From positions 1 to 47,795 of the forward strand of contig NZ_RHOI01000022.1 of the NCBI RefSeq assembly GCF_003946165.1: 47,795 nucleotides of DNA, given 5' to 3'. Source of the DNA: Lacticaseibacillus baoqingensis. Its GTDB lineage: Bacteria > Bacillota > Bacilli > Lactobacillales > Lactobacillaceae. This document shows, one piece after another, positions 15,662-24,371 of this stretch (position 1 is the first letter of the stretch; every line of letters begins with the position of its first letter). The translations under genes were made by a program, and so were the position numbers. The notes under the pieces were generated by a model, which had not been told where the DNA came from, made no database searches, and was given only the letters and a program-made list of their open reading frames with translations.

Positions 15662-17410
15662 ATGTCTATTTTAGAAACGATCGCTTCCCCAGCAGACTTG
15701 CGCCAGCACAGCATGGCTGAGCTGACGACTTTGGCCGCCGAGATCCGGACTGCTTTGTTGACCAAACTCAGTGCCACCGGCGGACATGTTGGCCCGAATC
15801 TGGGTGATGTGGAATTGACCATCGCGTGGCATTATGTGTTTGATTCCCCGCATGACAAGATCATTTGGGACGTTTCTCACCAAAGCTACACTCACAAACT
15901 GCTCACCGGCCGCAAACAGGCCTTTTTGGACCCAAAACATTATCATGACGTCACCGGTTTTACCGAACCGCGTGAATCCCCGCATGACTTTTTCACCATC
16001 GGCCATACCTCAACGTCTATTGGCTTAGCTTCAGGCTTGGCATTAGCCCGTGATGCTGCTGGTACTCACGATCACATCACCGCGGTGATCGGCGATGGGG
16101 CTTTATCTGGCGGCTTAGCTTATGAAGCCCTGAATAATGCCGCCGTTTTGAACCATCAGCTATTGATCGTGGTCAACGATAACCAATGGAGCATAGCCGA
16201 AAACCACGGCGGGTTGTACCAAAACCTCAAACTGCTGCGCGACACCTTTGGCCAAGCCGCCAACAACGGCTTTAAAGCCTTGGGGTTAGACTATACTTAT
16301 GAAGCCAACGGCAATGATGTCGCCGCGATGATCGCCGCTTTTCAAGCCGCTAAGGCCTGCGATCATCCCTTGGTTTTGCATGTCAACACGCAAAAAGGCC
16401 GCGGGTTTGCGCCGGCTTTAGCCAATGAAGAAGCCTTTCATTGGCATGCCCCGTTTCACTTAAGCGACGGCAGCGCCTTGCATCCAGCAACTGGTGAAAA
16501 CTATCCGGATATCATCTTGGCTGCCCTTGAACGGCAGCTGCAAACCGGCAAGCCGATCTATACCATCAACGCGGCGATCCCTGGCGGTTTTCACCTTAAA
16601 GACTGGCAAGCGGCTCATCCCGACCGCTACATCGATGTCGGCATCGCCGAGCAAATGAGCATCACGCTGGCCGCTGGCATGGTCAAAGGGGGGCTGAGGC
16701 CGGTGGTGTTTGAAGCGGCGACGTTTTTGCAGCGCGCTTATGATCAGCTCAGCCATGATCTGGGCATCAATGCGCTGCCGGTGGTGGTGCTGGTGCGCGG
16801 CGGTCAAATCACTGGCGGCGATCCGACCCACCAAGCCGACTTGGATGCCGGCATGTTGAGCAATATCCCTAACCTGACTTACCTGGCACCAACCGGCAAA
16901 GAAGAATTAATCGCGATGCTGGATTGGGCCTTGGCGCAGCCGCATGGCCCCATCGCCATTCGCATCCCCGCTGGCCCAGTCACTTCAGCACCGTTGGCTG
17001 CCGACTGGTCAGCGACCCATCAGCATGTCATCCATCACGGCCAACAAGTGGCCTTGATGGCTGTCGGCTCGCTGCTGCCGCTGGCGCAACAAGTGGCGGC
17101 TGGGCTTTTAGCCCACCATATTGACGCGACATTGATCGATCCACGCAGTTTGAACACACTAGATACGGCAGGTCTTGAGCAATTACGCAGTGCTCACCAT
17201 CTGGTAGTCACCTTTGAAGAAAACAGTCTTGATGGCGGCTTCGGCCAAAAAGTAGCGGCGTACTTTGGCCCTAGCAACATGGCGGTGCTCACCTTAGGCG
17301 CCAAGCGGGAATTCAATCATGAATTGACCCGCCAAGCCTTGCTGCAAGCTGACCAGTTGACGCCAGAAACTGCCACCCAAGCGATCTTAGCCGCACTTTC
17401 GCAACTTTAA
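15662..17410 (+). CDS. 1-Deoxy-D-xylulose-5-phosphate synthase-like ThDP enzyme
   Basis: Transketolase-fold enzyme closest in layout to DXS, which condenses pyruvate and glyceraldehyde-3-phosphate to DXP. ThDP-site features are present: H42 (GGHVGPNLG), H73 (DVSHQSYTHKLLTG), GDGALSGG at 144-151 followed by LNNAA, NDNQWSIAENHGG, and catalytic E330 (GIAEQM). Differences from classical DXS include SHQSY for GHQAY and VRGGQITGGDPTHQ for the DRAG..G.DG.TH segment. Length is 582 aa. The start is ATG at 15662, 6 bases after AAAGGA; an upstream TTG at 15647 is not used. The gene stands alone, without MEP or thiamine genes nearby, so DXP for thiamine/pyridoxal or a different ketol transfer are both possible. 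Confidence 0.72.
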   Translation: MSILETIASPADLRQHSMAELTTLAAEIRTALLTKLSATGGHVGPNLGDVELTIAWHYVFDSPHDKIIWDVSHQSYTHKLLTGRKQAFLDPKHYHDVTGFTEPRESPHDFFTIGHTSTSIGLASGLALARDAAGTHDHITAVIGDGALSGGLAYEALNNAAVLNHQLLIVVNDNQWSIAENHGGLYQNLKLLRDTFGQAANNGFKALGLDYTYEANGNDVAAMIAAFQAAKACDHPLVLHVNTQKGRGFAPALANEEAFHWHAPFHLSDGSALHPATGENYPDIILAALERQLQTGKPIYTINAAIPGGFHLKDWQAAHPDRYIDVGIAEQMSITLAAGMVKGGLRPVVFEAATFLQRAYDQLSHDLGINALPVVVLVRGGQITGGDPTHQADLDAGMLSNIPNLTYLAPTGKEELIAMLDWALAQPHGPIAIRIPAGPVTSAPLAADWSATHQHVIHHGQQVALMAVGSLLPLAQQVAAGLLAHHIDATLIDPRSLNTLDTAGLEQLRSAHHLVVTFEENSLDGGFGQKVAAYFGPSNMAVLTLGAKREFNHELTRQALLQADQLTPETATQAILAALSQL

Positions 17411-17461
17411 AAAAAAAACCAAGCCCATCAGCCAAAAACGGCGATGGGCTTGGTTTTTTTT
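17409..17461. terminator. Bidirectional terminator between convergent genes
   Basis: AACCAAGCCCATC (17417-17429) pairs with GATGGGCTTGGTT (17443-17455), with an inner GCC/GGC stem. An A-run lies on the left and a T-run on the right. It serves both the DXS-like (+) and the lipoprotein (-) genes. Confidence 0.92.
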
Positions 17462-17466
17462 AGGTT

Positions 17467-18309
17467 TTAGTCGTTAAAATCCGTGGCCACGATCGCCAGG
17501 TCGCCGCTTTGGCTATCGCCATTGACAGCTTGATAAACGGCCATGCCGGCGATGCCCATGGCAGCAACAGCTAAGTCGCCGTCTTTGGTCACGGTAAACT
17601 CACCCACTGTCGGCGCGACATTGGGATCAAAATTGCCGCCATGCGCATTGGCGTAGTCATGATTTTCGCTGACATGCACCACCAGCTGCCCAGCGTCATC
17701 ATGACTATAAGCCCAGCCAAAGGCCTGCGGGTCATCATAGGTGTAGGCATCCGGCGCGTATTTGGCCATGTTGCGCATGATCCAATCTTGCACTTGCGCC
17801 GTCGTCAGGTTTTTCATGTCAACCCCAGCAGATTGGCTGGCACTAGCAGCGGCAGCCGTAGCCGCTTGGACTTTGGCAGCGGCGGTGCTGGCAGCGGCTT
17901 GGGCGGCTTTTTCTTGCTGTTTGCCTTGTTGCAAAGCCGCATCATAATCGGCCCGATGCTTTTGCAATTGCGGCTGCAGCGCCGATTTTAAGTAAGTGGT
18001 GGTTTTACCGGCTGGATCTGTCGCTTGCACGTGCTTTTTGGTGCTGGTAAACACGAGCCCTTGCGTATCGCTGGCTTGATCGCCGATAAAAAGCCCATCA
18101 GCGCGCGTCAACACCCGCAACTGCGCTTGGTCAAGGGCTTGTTGCCCCTTTGATTTGGCAAATGCGGCCAGCGCATATTCTTCATCAGAATAGGCCGCCA
18201 CTGCTGAAGCAGAGGTGGAGGTTGTTTTGGTCGCAGTTTCACTCGAGTGACCACAACTGGCAACGCTTAAAGAAAGCATCAACAAGGCGATACCCAGTAT
18301 TTTTTTCAT
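17467..18309 (-). CDS. Lipoprotein of unknown function (second of a pair)
   Basis: It begins MKKILGIALLMLSLSVASC, a type II signal peptide with the lipobox Cys at residue 19. A Ser/Thr-rich spacer follows, then a region with a long Ala/Gln/Lys-rich helical stretch (about 125-165) and a C-terminal beta-rich domain containing PDAYTYDDPQAFGWAY. It should be anchored on the outer face of the membrane. It starts 7 bases after the preceding lipoprotein gene ends, so the two form one operon. Both have a similar layout (lipobox, low-complexity spacer, a YALA/LLLADG-type helical segment and a beta C-terminus) and may be diverged paralogs. Function unknown. Confidence 0.75.
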   Translation of the reverse strand: MKKILGIALLMLSLSVASCGHSSETATKTTSTSASAVAAYSDEEYALAAFAKSKGQQALDQAQLRVLTRADGLFIGDQASDTQGLVFTSTKKHVQATDPAGKTTTYLKSALQPQLQKHRADYDAALQQGKQQEKAAQAAASTAAAKVQAATAAAASASQSAGVDMKNLTTAQVQDWIMRNMAKYAPDAYTYDDPQAFGWAYSHDDAGQLVVHVSENHDYANAHGGNFDPNVAPTVGEFTVTKDGDLAVAAMGIAGMAVYQAVNGDSQSGDLAIVATDFND

Positions 18310-18316
18310 CGTTTCC

Positions 18317-19222
18317 TCACTCTTTGCGGTTGAACATGCCGTAATAATTGATGGCTGTGGACTTCAACGTATAGGTTTGATCATTGATGATGTCGATGGT
18401 CAATGGCACCTGATGGCCGCTATACTCGACCCCATTACCAGAAAATAGCTGCCCGCCAGCATTATCCGGTCCTGCATAAGTCAAAGCGCTGAGGTCAAAC
18501 TCATATTGCATCGCGCCATCACCTTCATGATGTGCTTCCCACATCAACGCCCCGTCTTGTTCAAAAAAACTGGTCCGCTGAGCACTGCCGTCACTAACCG
18601 TCGAATCATCTTCGATATACTCGCCTTTGGCTTGGGCAAGCGCAGTTTGCGGGTCTGAGCTGATCCCGTTTTTAGACACATCAGGGGTATCGGCCGCGAT
18701 CGGGATCAAGGCCGCTAACTTGGCGACATCAGCACTTTGGTAATATTTTTGCCATAAGTCATGCCAATTGACGCGAAAGCCGTGCTGTTGAATATAGGCG
18801 TATGGAACCGCACTTTGAGACGCCAGCAAATACGCTTGATCGCCGGTGATCACGACCAAAGGTGTCAGATCCTTGTGTTCTTGGCGCAGCGTGTAGACCT
18901 TGGCGTTTGCCGGCGCCTCAGTGGCGTAACCAGTTGCCGGTGTGGCGGTATCTTGCGTCTCTTTGGCTAACAATTGCTGCCCGGTGGGTGACCACGCTTG
19001 TGCCCCATCTGCCAGCAACAACAAGGCGATTTGTTCTGACGCTGACGGTTGACGTGTCGGCGCCGCAACGCTGCTAGTCGTGCTTTTAGCCTTAGCAACA
19101 GCCGCTTGGCTCACGGATGAATTAGCGGCTGGTTTGGCCTTAGCGGCAGGCTGTCCGCACGCGCTAACGCCGACGGCTAACACGCCGACTAATCCCAGCA
19201 GCCACCATGCTCTTTTCCCCAT
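18317..19222 (-). CDS. Lipoprotein of unknown function (first of a pair)
   Basis: The frame is open to 19357, but the start is the ATG at 19220-19222, preceded by GGGGAGAAG. The upstream extension runs through a terminator hairpin (19243-19268). The product begins KRAWWLLGLVGVLAVGVSAC (lipobox Cys at residue 22), then has an Ala/Ser/Thr-rich spacer and an extracellular domain of about 240 residues ending in a beta-rich segment. There are no catalytic motifs that I recognise. It is co-transcribed with the lipoprotein gene at 17467. Confidence 0.75.
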   Translation of the reverse strand: MGKRAWWLLGLVGVLAVGVSACGQPAAKAKPAANSSVSQAAVAKAKSTTSSVAAPTRQPSASEQIALLLLADGAQAWSPTGQQLLAKETQDTATPATGYATEAPANAKVYTLRQEHKDLTPLVVITGDQAYLLASQSAVPYAYIQQHGFRVNWHDLWQKYYQSADVAKLAALIPIAADTPDVSKNGISSDPQTALAQAKGEYIEDDSTVSDGSAQRTSFFEQDGALMWEAHHEGDGAMQYEFDLSALTYAGPDNAGGQLFSGNGVEYSGHQVPLTIDIINDQTYTLKSTAINYYGMFNRKE

Positions 19223-19242
19223 TTTCTTCTCCCCATTCACGC

Positions 19243-19268
19243 AAAAACGGGTGCTTTGAAGCACCCGT
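19243..19268 (-). terminator. Rho-independent terminator of the flavin oxidoreductase gene
   Basis: ACGGGTGCTT (19247-19256), loop TG, AAGCACCCGT (19259-19268). The A-run at 19243-19247 gives the U-tract on the minus strand. Confidence 0.85.
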
Positions 19269-19316
19269 CTGCCCCGTTTACTCTTATTAAACCACGACCG
19301 GCGCCATTCGCCTAGG

Positions 19317-20210
19317 CTATTTTGCCTGCGGATACAGCCGCTTGACGATCGCCGCAACCGGCTCGATGACTTGGATGCGCCCGGCGATTTGCCCTGCCAT
19401 CAGCGTGCCGTGATCGACGTCGCCGGCAATGGCTTTGGCCAAGCTGCCATCTAACAGCGCATGTAATTGCGCTGGCGCCGCGCCTTGGCGTTCTGCGGCA
19501 AAATATGCCTCTGTCAACGGATTTTTTAAGCAGCGCACCGCGTCATTCAGCGCATAGCCGGTCACGACGGTACTGGTATCACTGGCGGCCACCACGGCTT
19601 CTTGATAGGCACGGCTGATCGGCGTTTCTGTCGCCGCTAAAAAGGCTGTGCCGACTTGCACCCCAACGGCCCCTAAAGCGCTTGCTGCCTGCACGCCGGC
19701 GGCATCATAGATCCCGCCAGCGGCAAATACCGGCAGCGTCACCGCAGCTGTCACTTGCTGCACCAATGCCATTGTCGTCAAGGTGCCGATATGCCCACCT
19801 GACTCCATGCCTTCTGCGACTAAAGCATCAACCCCTAGTGCGGCCATTTTTTGCGCCACTTTAACTGAAGGGATCACCGCGACCACTTTGGTGCCGACTG
19901 CTTGCAGCTGGGCCGCAAAACGCTTCGGCGAACCGGCGCTGGTTGTGACGACCGGCACTGGATGCGCCAAGAGGTAATCTAACAATTCTGGGATGTTAGG
20001 CTGCTGCAGCATCAAATTGACCGCAAATGGGGCATCGGTTTGGCTGTGCACTGCTTGGATCTGCGTTGCCAATCCCGCTTGGTCCAAGCCAGTCGTCGTC
20101 AACACCCCTAAGCCGCCGGCTTGACTGACTGCCGCAACTAATGGTGCCGTTGAGATCTGGGCCAGCGCCCCTTGGATCAATGGCAAGCGAGTTCCTAAAA
20201 TAGTCGTCAT
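19317..20210 (-). CDS. FMN-dependent nitronate monooxygenase / FabK-like oxidoreductase
   Basis: TIM-barrel flavoprotein of the nitronate monooxygenase/2-enoyl-ACP reductase II family. It has the N-terminal PLIQGALAQIS, GLGVLTT (flavin phosphate region), ESGGHIGTLTT with the active-site His, and the C-terminal phosphate-binding GGIYDAAGVQAA...VQVGTAFLA. Length is 297 aa. The start is ATG at 20208-20210 with AAAGGAG 9 bases upstream; the in-frame codons up to 20249 precede the ribosome site. No fatty acid genes lie beside it, so a nitronate-detoxifying or general role is more likely than FabK. Confidence 0.8.
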   Translation of the reverse strand: MTTILGTRLPLIQGALAQISTAPLVAAVSQAGGLGVLTTTGLDQAGLATQIQAVHSQTDAPFAVNLMLQQPNIPELLDYLLAHPVPVVTTSAGSPKRFAAQLQAVGTKVVAVIPSVKVAQKMAALGVDALVAEGMESGGHIGTLTTMALVQQVTAAVTLPVFAAGGIYDAAGVQAASALGAVGVQVGTAFLAATETPISRAYQEAVVAASDTSTVVTGYALNDAVRCLKNPLTEAYFAAERQGAAPAQLHALLDGSLAKAIAGDVDHGTLMAGQIAGRIQVIEPVAAIVKRLYPQAK

Positions 20211-20326
20211 CTTAACGCACTCCTTTTGTTCAATGGCTTTGGCAGCCACTTGCTACCACCAGCCTACCTGTTTTTTCGTGAAAACGCCACCACAATTCTC
20301 GGCGTCTACACTTGCTAGTCACGTGT

Positions 20327-20355
20327 TTGCCAATCAAAGATAAAGCGCGTATTAT
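20327..20355 (+). promoter_or_regulatory. Promoter of the AAT-type permease gene
   Basis: TTGCCA (20327-20332), a 17-base spacer and TATTAT (20350-20355). The leader is about 70 bases, ending in AAGGAGT. Confidence 0.6.
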
Positions 20356-20431
20356 GGAATCTGTTAATTTGTGAATTATCCTGACATCGACAGCCTCTCT
20401 CATCTTTTGAACATAAGGAGTCCAGCTTACT

Positions 20432-21790
20432 ATGGAACGAAAACTTAGTGCGCGCCACATGCAAATGATTGCCTTAGGCGGCACCATTGGCGTCGGCCTT
20501 TTCATGGGCGCCACTTCGACGATCAAGTGGACCGGGCCTTCGGTACTGCTTGCGTATACGATCGCCGGGGTCTTTTTATACTTGATCATGCGGGCGCTGG
20601 GGGAGATGTTATATGTCGACCCGGCCACTGGATCATTTGCCAAATTTGCCACCGAATATCTGCATCCCGTGTTTGGCTACCTCACGGCTTGGAGCAATGT
20701 CTTTCAATTCGTGGTGGTCGGCATGTCAGAAATGATCGCGATCGGCGAATACTTCCAATTTTGGTGGCCGCATTTGCCAGGATGGCTGCCAGGATTAGTC
20801 GCGATCACTTGTTTAGTGATCGCTAACTTGATTTCTGTGCGCATGTTTGGGGAGTTAGAGTTTTGGTTTGCCTTGATCAAAGTGGTCACGATCGTGTTGA
20901 TGATCATCGCCGGCTTAGGCGTGATCTTGTTTGGTTTTGGCAATGGCGGCCAGCCCATGGGGATCGCCAATCTTTGGACGCATGGCGGCTTTTTCACCGG
21001 CGGCTTTAAAGGCTTCTTCTTCGCTTTGGCGATCGTGCTGGGCTCTTATCAAGGGGTTGAGCTTTTAGGGATCACCGCCGGAGAAGCGGAAAATCCCCAG
21101 CCGACCATTGTCAAAGCCGTCAAAGAAACCGTTGGCCGGATCTTGATCTTTTATGTCGGGGCGATTTTTGTCATTGTCGCGATTTATCCATGGAATCAGC
21201 TTTCTGCCATCGGCTCACCATTTGTGCAGACGTTTGCCAAAATCGGGATCACCTTTGCCGCAGCGCTGGTCAATTTTGTCGTGATCACCGCCGCTTTATC
21301 CGGTGCCAACTCTGGGATCTACTCAGCCAGCCGAATGCTTTATACCTTAGCCGATGAAGGCCAGCTGCCCAAGAAATTCAAGCTGCTCAATCGCCATGGG
21401 GTGCCTTTATATCCGGTCTTGCTGATCGGTTTGGGGATCGGCTTAGGCGTGTTGTTAAATGCGTTGTTGCCGATCATCGCCCCAGCTGCCGGGAATGTGT
21501 TTGTCTTAGTTTACTCAAGTTCAGTTTTGCCAGGCATGGTGCCATGGGTCGTGATCTTGATTTCTGAGACCCGCTTCCGCAAGCTGCATGCCGACCAAAT
21601 GGCCGCACACCCCTTCAAAATGCCTGGCGCTCCATATACGAATTATTTGACCTTAGCCTTTTTGGCCGTCACCTTGCTGTTTATGATCCTCAACCCAGAA
21701 ACGCGGATCAGCTTGTTGATCGGTGTGATCTATCTCGGGATCATGACCGCGATCTACTTTGTCAAACATCATCCAAAAAAGGCCCGCTGA
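20432..21790 (+). CDS. Amino acid permease, AAT family (APC superfamily)
   Basis: Twelve-helix amino acid:proton symporter. The N-terminal [20 protein letters not shown] (helix 1 with the substrate-contacting Gly motif), [21 protein letters not shown] and the helix 6 region [18 protein letters not shown] are typical of the LysP/GabP/AnsP group. Length is 452 aa. AAGGAGT precedes the ATG. It is monocistronic, with its own promoter and a strong terminator at 21795-21835. Substrate specificity is not decidable by eye. Confidence 0.86.
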   Translation: MERKLSARHMQMIALGGTIGVGLFMGATSTIKWTGPSVLLAYTIAGVFLYLIMRALGEMLYVDPATGSFAKFATEYLHPVFGYLTAWSNVFQFVVVGMSEMIAIGEYFQFWWPHLPGWLPGLVAITCLVIANLISVRMFGELEFWFALIKVVTIVLMIIAGLGVILFGFGNGGQPMGIANLWTHGGFFTGGFKGFFFALAIVLGSYQGVELLGITAGEAENPQPTIVKAVKETVGRILIFYVGAIFVIVAIYPWNQLSAIGSPFVQTFAKIGITFAAALVNFVVITAALSGANSGIYSASRMLYTLADEGQLPKKFKLLNRHGVPLYPVLLIGLGIGLGVLLNALLPIIAPAAGNVFVLVYSSSVLPGMVPWVVILISETRFRKLHADQMAAHPFKMPGAPYTNYLTLAFLAVTLLFMILNPETRISLLIGVIYLGIMTAIYFVKHHPKKAR

Positions 21791-21794
21791 CGCC

Positions 21795-21835
21795 AAAAAA
21801 AGGTCGTGTGATCTAAGATCACACGACCTTTTTTT
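21795..21835. terminator. Strong bidirectional terminator
   Basis: A 12-bp stem, GGTCGTGTGATC (21802-21813) / GATCACACGACC (21817-21828), is flanked by A7 on the left and T7 on the right. It ends the permease gene on + and could end a minus-strand RNA from 22211. Confidence 0.92.
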
Positions 21836-21846
21836 AGCCCATATTT

Positions 21847-21871
21847 GGGGTCTGAGGACCCCGCTTTTTTT
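21847..21871 (+). terminator. Second plus-strand terminator in tandem
   Basis: GGGGTC (21847-21852), TGAG, GACCCC (21857-21862), then GC and a T-run to 21871. It sits 11 bases beyond the permease terminator. Confidence 0.6.
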
Positions 21872-22217
21872 ACCGCACACAAAGGACACGGACGGTTACC
21901 CGCTCGTGTCCCATTTTGCTGATTGCCTGCGATCTCGAGGTGCTGGTTGGGGATCTGGCTTTTTTTGACAGTTTCAATAAGCCTAAGCGTTGCCGCTTAG
22001 TGCCGGTGGTACATTTTCCGTCGATCGCAATCGACGGTTCCGAGGGTCACCCTGATGTCCCCAGCGCAACGTACCTGGGGAGAAGTAAAGATGTCGACCT
22101 TCTGAGAGGACGAATCACGATGCTTTCACATCGCCGGAATGATTCGTCGACTGGACAGGAACTCACCGCAACGGCGCCCGTTAACGGACCTTCCAGCCAT
22201 GGCTTGCCGATGAAGTG

Positions 22218-22246
22218 AGTATAGCATGTAAGCGCATCCAGCACAA
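22218..22246 (-). promoter_or_regulatory. Minus-strand promoter of the probable ncRNA
   Basis: On the minus strand: TTGTGC (22246-22241), a 17-base spacer, and TATACT (22223-22218) with a TG extension (TGCTATACT). No coding start follows. Confidence 0.62.
22227..22240. promoter_or_regulatory. cre-like site inside the ncRNA promoter spacer
   Basis: TGTAAGCGCATCCA matches TGWNANCGNTNWCA at 12 of 14 positions and lies exactly between the -35 and -10. CcpA binding here would block transcription. Confidence 0.4.
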
Positions 22247-22441
22247 GCCAAACACGTTATTTTTTACTGCATAAATTCTTTTATCAAAGGACACTTAACC
22301 GTTAACACTGTTATTTAATTCTGGGTTTTCAAAAGCCATGCGCTTAGGCGGCAATGGCCATCAGCGGCTGCTGATGGTCATTATCAGTCGGTCCTGATCC
22401 GCTGAATCATTAAGAATGTATTAAGGGCCGAGCTTGCGGCA
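22247..22441. other. Intergenic stretch with one strong hairpin
   Basis: AT-rich and without a gene. AATGGCCATCAGC / GCTGATGGTCATT around GGCT (about 22354-22383) forms a strong hairpin past the stop of the minus-strand AIM24 gene. It has no T-run, so it is a weak terminator candidate only. Confidence 0.4.
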
Positions 22442-23146
22442 CTAAGACTGCTTGGTTGGGACATACGGGACGATCAGCTTGGCTAACGCTTCAATGTTGC
22501 GCGTTTGCAGATAGACTCTCCCTTGACCGGTAAAATGATTGACTAAGCCTTCCCCGGTTGTGAACCCTAAAACCCCGCTGGCGGCTTCAATGTGATAATC
22601 AAGGGTATCCGCCCACGCCACGACATGACTATTATCCACGACATAATCATGCGTGCCATCCAAATCGATCGGCACCATATCGCCATAAGCACTCACCAAC
22701 ATCTCGCCAACACCCGCGGTATGCATCACGAAAAAGCCCCCAGTACCGCCAAACAGCGCGCCGGTAATATGCTGGCTGACCATGCTGTAGCTAGTCGTCG
22801 CCGCCCCAGCAAGAAAAGCACCGGTATTTAAATACCACTGTTGGTTTGCGGCTAAAGTCAACGCCTTGATCGCGCCAGGATTACCTGGAGCGATGCCGAT
22901 TTCACCATCAGCAGCAATGCCTTTGGCAGTAGTGATAAAAAAGCTTTCGCCGCTGGTCATACTGCGGCCGATCGCACTCATCAAACCCCCGAGGCCTTTT
23001 TTGCCATTGCTGTTCATTTTACCGGTCAATTCAACCCCGCCATTATGGTAGATCATCGCCCCAGATTCCAGCTGGATACTTTCGCCTGTCGCCAGGGGCA
23101 AAACGACGATCGGAAATGTGTCACTGCCTTGCAATTGATAGTCCAT
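22442..23146 (-). CDS. AIM24 family protein (TIGR00266-like)
   Basis: Beta-rich protein of the AIM24/TIGR00266 family, cytosolic and without membrane segments. Family features: ESGAMIYHNGGVELTGKM near the N-terminus, a Gly-rich SGESFFITT, and the repeated beta-strand pattern ending in GLVNHFTGQGRVYLQTR. Length is 234 aa. The start is the ATG at 23144-23146 with GAGGAGG upstream rather than the codon at 23167. The family's role is poorly known; eukaryotic AIM24 affects mitochondrial inner membrane organisation, and bacterial members have no settled function. Confidence 0.82.
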   Translation of the reverse strand: MDYQLQGSDTFPIVVLPLATGESIQLESGAMIYHNGGVELTGKMNSNGKKGLGGLMSAIGRSMTSGESFFITTAKGIAADGEIGIAPGNPGAIKALTLAANQQWYLNTGAFLAGAATTSYSMVSQHITGALFGGTGGFFVMHTAGVGEMLVSAYGDMVPIDLDGTHDYVVDNSHVVAWADTLDYHIEAASGVLGFTTGEGLVNHFTGQGRVYLQTRNIEALAKLIVPYVPTKQS

Positions 23147-23508
23147 ATTTTTCCTCCTCAACTTCACTTAACCACCATGCACATGGCATTTGCGTATGGC
23201 GCCAAACCCACCCAGCAGCCGCCATCGACGCGATCAAATTGCCTAGTGTGATCGCACAAACCAATCAAAGTACCGCCACGTCAGCTTTGCGATGACCACT
23301 GTTGCTGAGCCATTGCGTCTTTTCAGGTGTGCGGCCCCTTTTTTGGTTTGTATCATTTTAATTATAATCCGAATCAAGCTACCCTCCCACATTTGTCGCT
23401 AATTTTAAAGCAGTGCTCAGGCCTGCGGTTAACATTCGCAACCGCTTCCTTTATAATAAAGGCGCACGCGCTTTTTGGCGTGATCTAAGCGAAAGCAGGT
23501 GAGCATGG
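23147..23508. other. Divergent intergenic region (362 bases)
   Basis: No gene seen. It holds the ribosome site of the AIM24 gene, a candidate minus-strand promoter TTGATT (23377-23372) with 17 bases to GATACA (23354-23349) that would give a leader of about 200 bases, and the plus-strand promoter of the aldo/keto reductase. Confidence 0.4.
23429..23457 (+). promoter_or_regulatory. Promoter of the aldo/keto reductase gene
   Basis: TTAACA (23429-23434), a 17-base spacer and a perfect TATAAT (23452-23457). Confidence 0.68.
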
Positions 23509-24354
23509 ATGCAAACAATCAAACTCGCAGGAACTAAAGTACCCGCGTTAGGCATGGGCACTTGGTATCTAGGCGAAGGCAACGCTGCTAAAAGCCAACA
23601 AGAGATCCAAAGCTTGCGCTACGGTCTCGACCATGGCTTAACCGTGATCGATACTGCTGAAATGTATGGCGAAGGCGCTTCGGAAACGCTGGTTGGCCAA
23701 GCGATCAAGCCTTACGATCGCCATCAACTATACTTGATCTCGAAATTTTATCCATGGCATGCCACGGCACGGCAAATGCGCAAAGCCTTGGAGAATTCAC
23801 TGCAACGGTTAGGTACGGATTACCTCGATTTATATTTATATCATTGGCGCGGCAATACCCCGTTAAAAGAAACCTTAGCCGGGATGCAAGCGTTGAAAAA
23901 AGCCGGTTTGATCAAGGCATACGGGGTTTCAAATTTTGATGTCGCCGACTTAAAAGAAGCTGCGGCCTTGCCAGGCGGCGATCAGATCGCTGCCAACGAA
24001 GTGTTATACAACCTCAGCGCCCGCGGCATCGATTATGACTTGCGCCCTTATCAGCGCCTGCATCACCAAACCTTGATCGGCTATTCACCCTTCAATTCTG
24101 GCGCGGGTCAAAGTATCGTCGTCCCGCAGCCGCTTAAAGCCATGGCAAAAGCCAAAGGCATCACTGAACACCAGCTGCTGTTGGCTTGGACCATGCGCGA
24201 TCACGACGTTTTCCCGATCCCTAAAGCAGCTAACGCCAAGCACATGGCCGCCAACATCGCGGCGATGGCGGTGACTTTCACCGCCGATGAACTGGAAACC
24301 ATCGACCATGCCTTTCCTGCACCGACCACTAAACAACCATTAGGGATGATTTGA
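23509..24354 (+). CDS. Aldo/keto reductase
   Basis: NAD(P)H-dependent (beta/alpha)8 reductase. The catalytic tetrad is visible: Asp and Tyr in DTAEMYGEG, Lys in LISKFYP and His in YLYHWRG. The C-terminal VFPIPKAANAKHM is the pyrophosphate/2'-phosphate-binding loop of the family. Length 281 aa is normal. AGGTGAG precedes the ATG at 23509; a second ATG at 23505 is in another frame. The epimerase-like gene at 24372 follows 17 bases after its stop and shares the transcript. Confidence 0.87.
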   Translation: MQTIKLAGTKVPALGMGTWYLGEGNAAKSQQEIQSLRYGLDHGLTVIDTAEMYGEGASETLVGQAIKPYDRHQLYLISKFYPWHATARQMRKALENSLQRLGTDYLDLYLYHWRGNTPLKETLAGMQALKKAGLIKAYGVSNFDVADLKEAAALPGGDQIAANEVLYNLSARGIDYDLRPYQRLHHQTLIGYSPFNSGAGQSIVVPQPLKAMAKAKGITEHQLLLAWTMRDHDVFPIPKAANAKHMAANIAAMAVTFTADELETIDHAFPAPTTKQPLGMI

Positions 24355-24371
24355 TCCCTCAGGAGGATTTT

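Larger units (their letters stand above)
21795..22211 (-). ncRNA. Probable structured non-coding RNA, unidentified
   Basis: About 400 bases without a credible gene but dense in stem-loops: CTAAGCG/CGCTTAG (21983-22000), CCGTCGAT/ATCGACGG (22018-22037), CCCCAG/CTGGGG (22059-22080), and a long arm GACGAATCA/TGATTCGTC (22109-22148) enclosing CGATG/CATCG. On the minus strand it is preceded by a near-consensus promoter (22218-22246) and runs towards the bidirectional terminator at 21795-21835. A shorter 3' end at about 21977, after the first hairpin, is also possible. It lacks the GAGGAAAGUCC of RNase P RNA, the tag codons of tmRNA and the SRP GGAAGGAAGCA-type loop, so I cannot name it. Confidence 0.5.

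Noticed and set aside
21836-22250. RNase P RNA, tmRNA, SRP RNA or T-box in the structured region
   Set aside because: None of the conserved core sequences of these RNAs could be found on either strand, and no gene lies downstream in the right orientation for a leader.
22354-22383. Strong hairpin after the AIM24 gene as a terminator
   Set aside because: No T-run on either strand, so it was recorded only as a hairpin.
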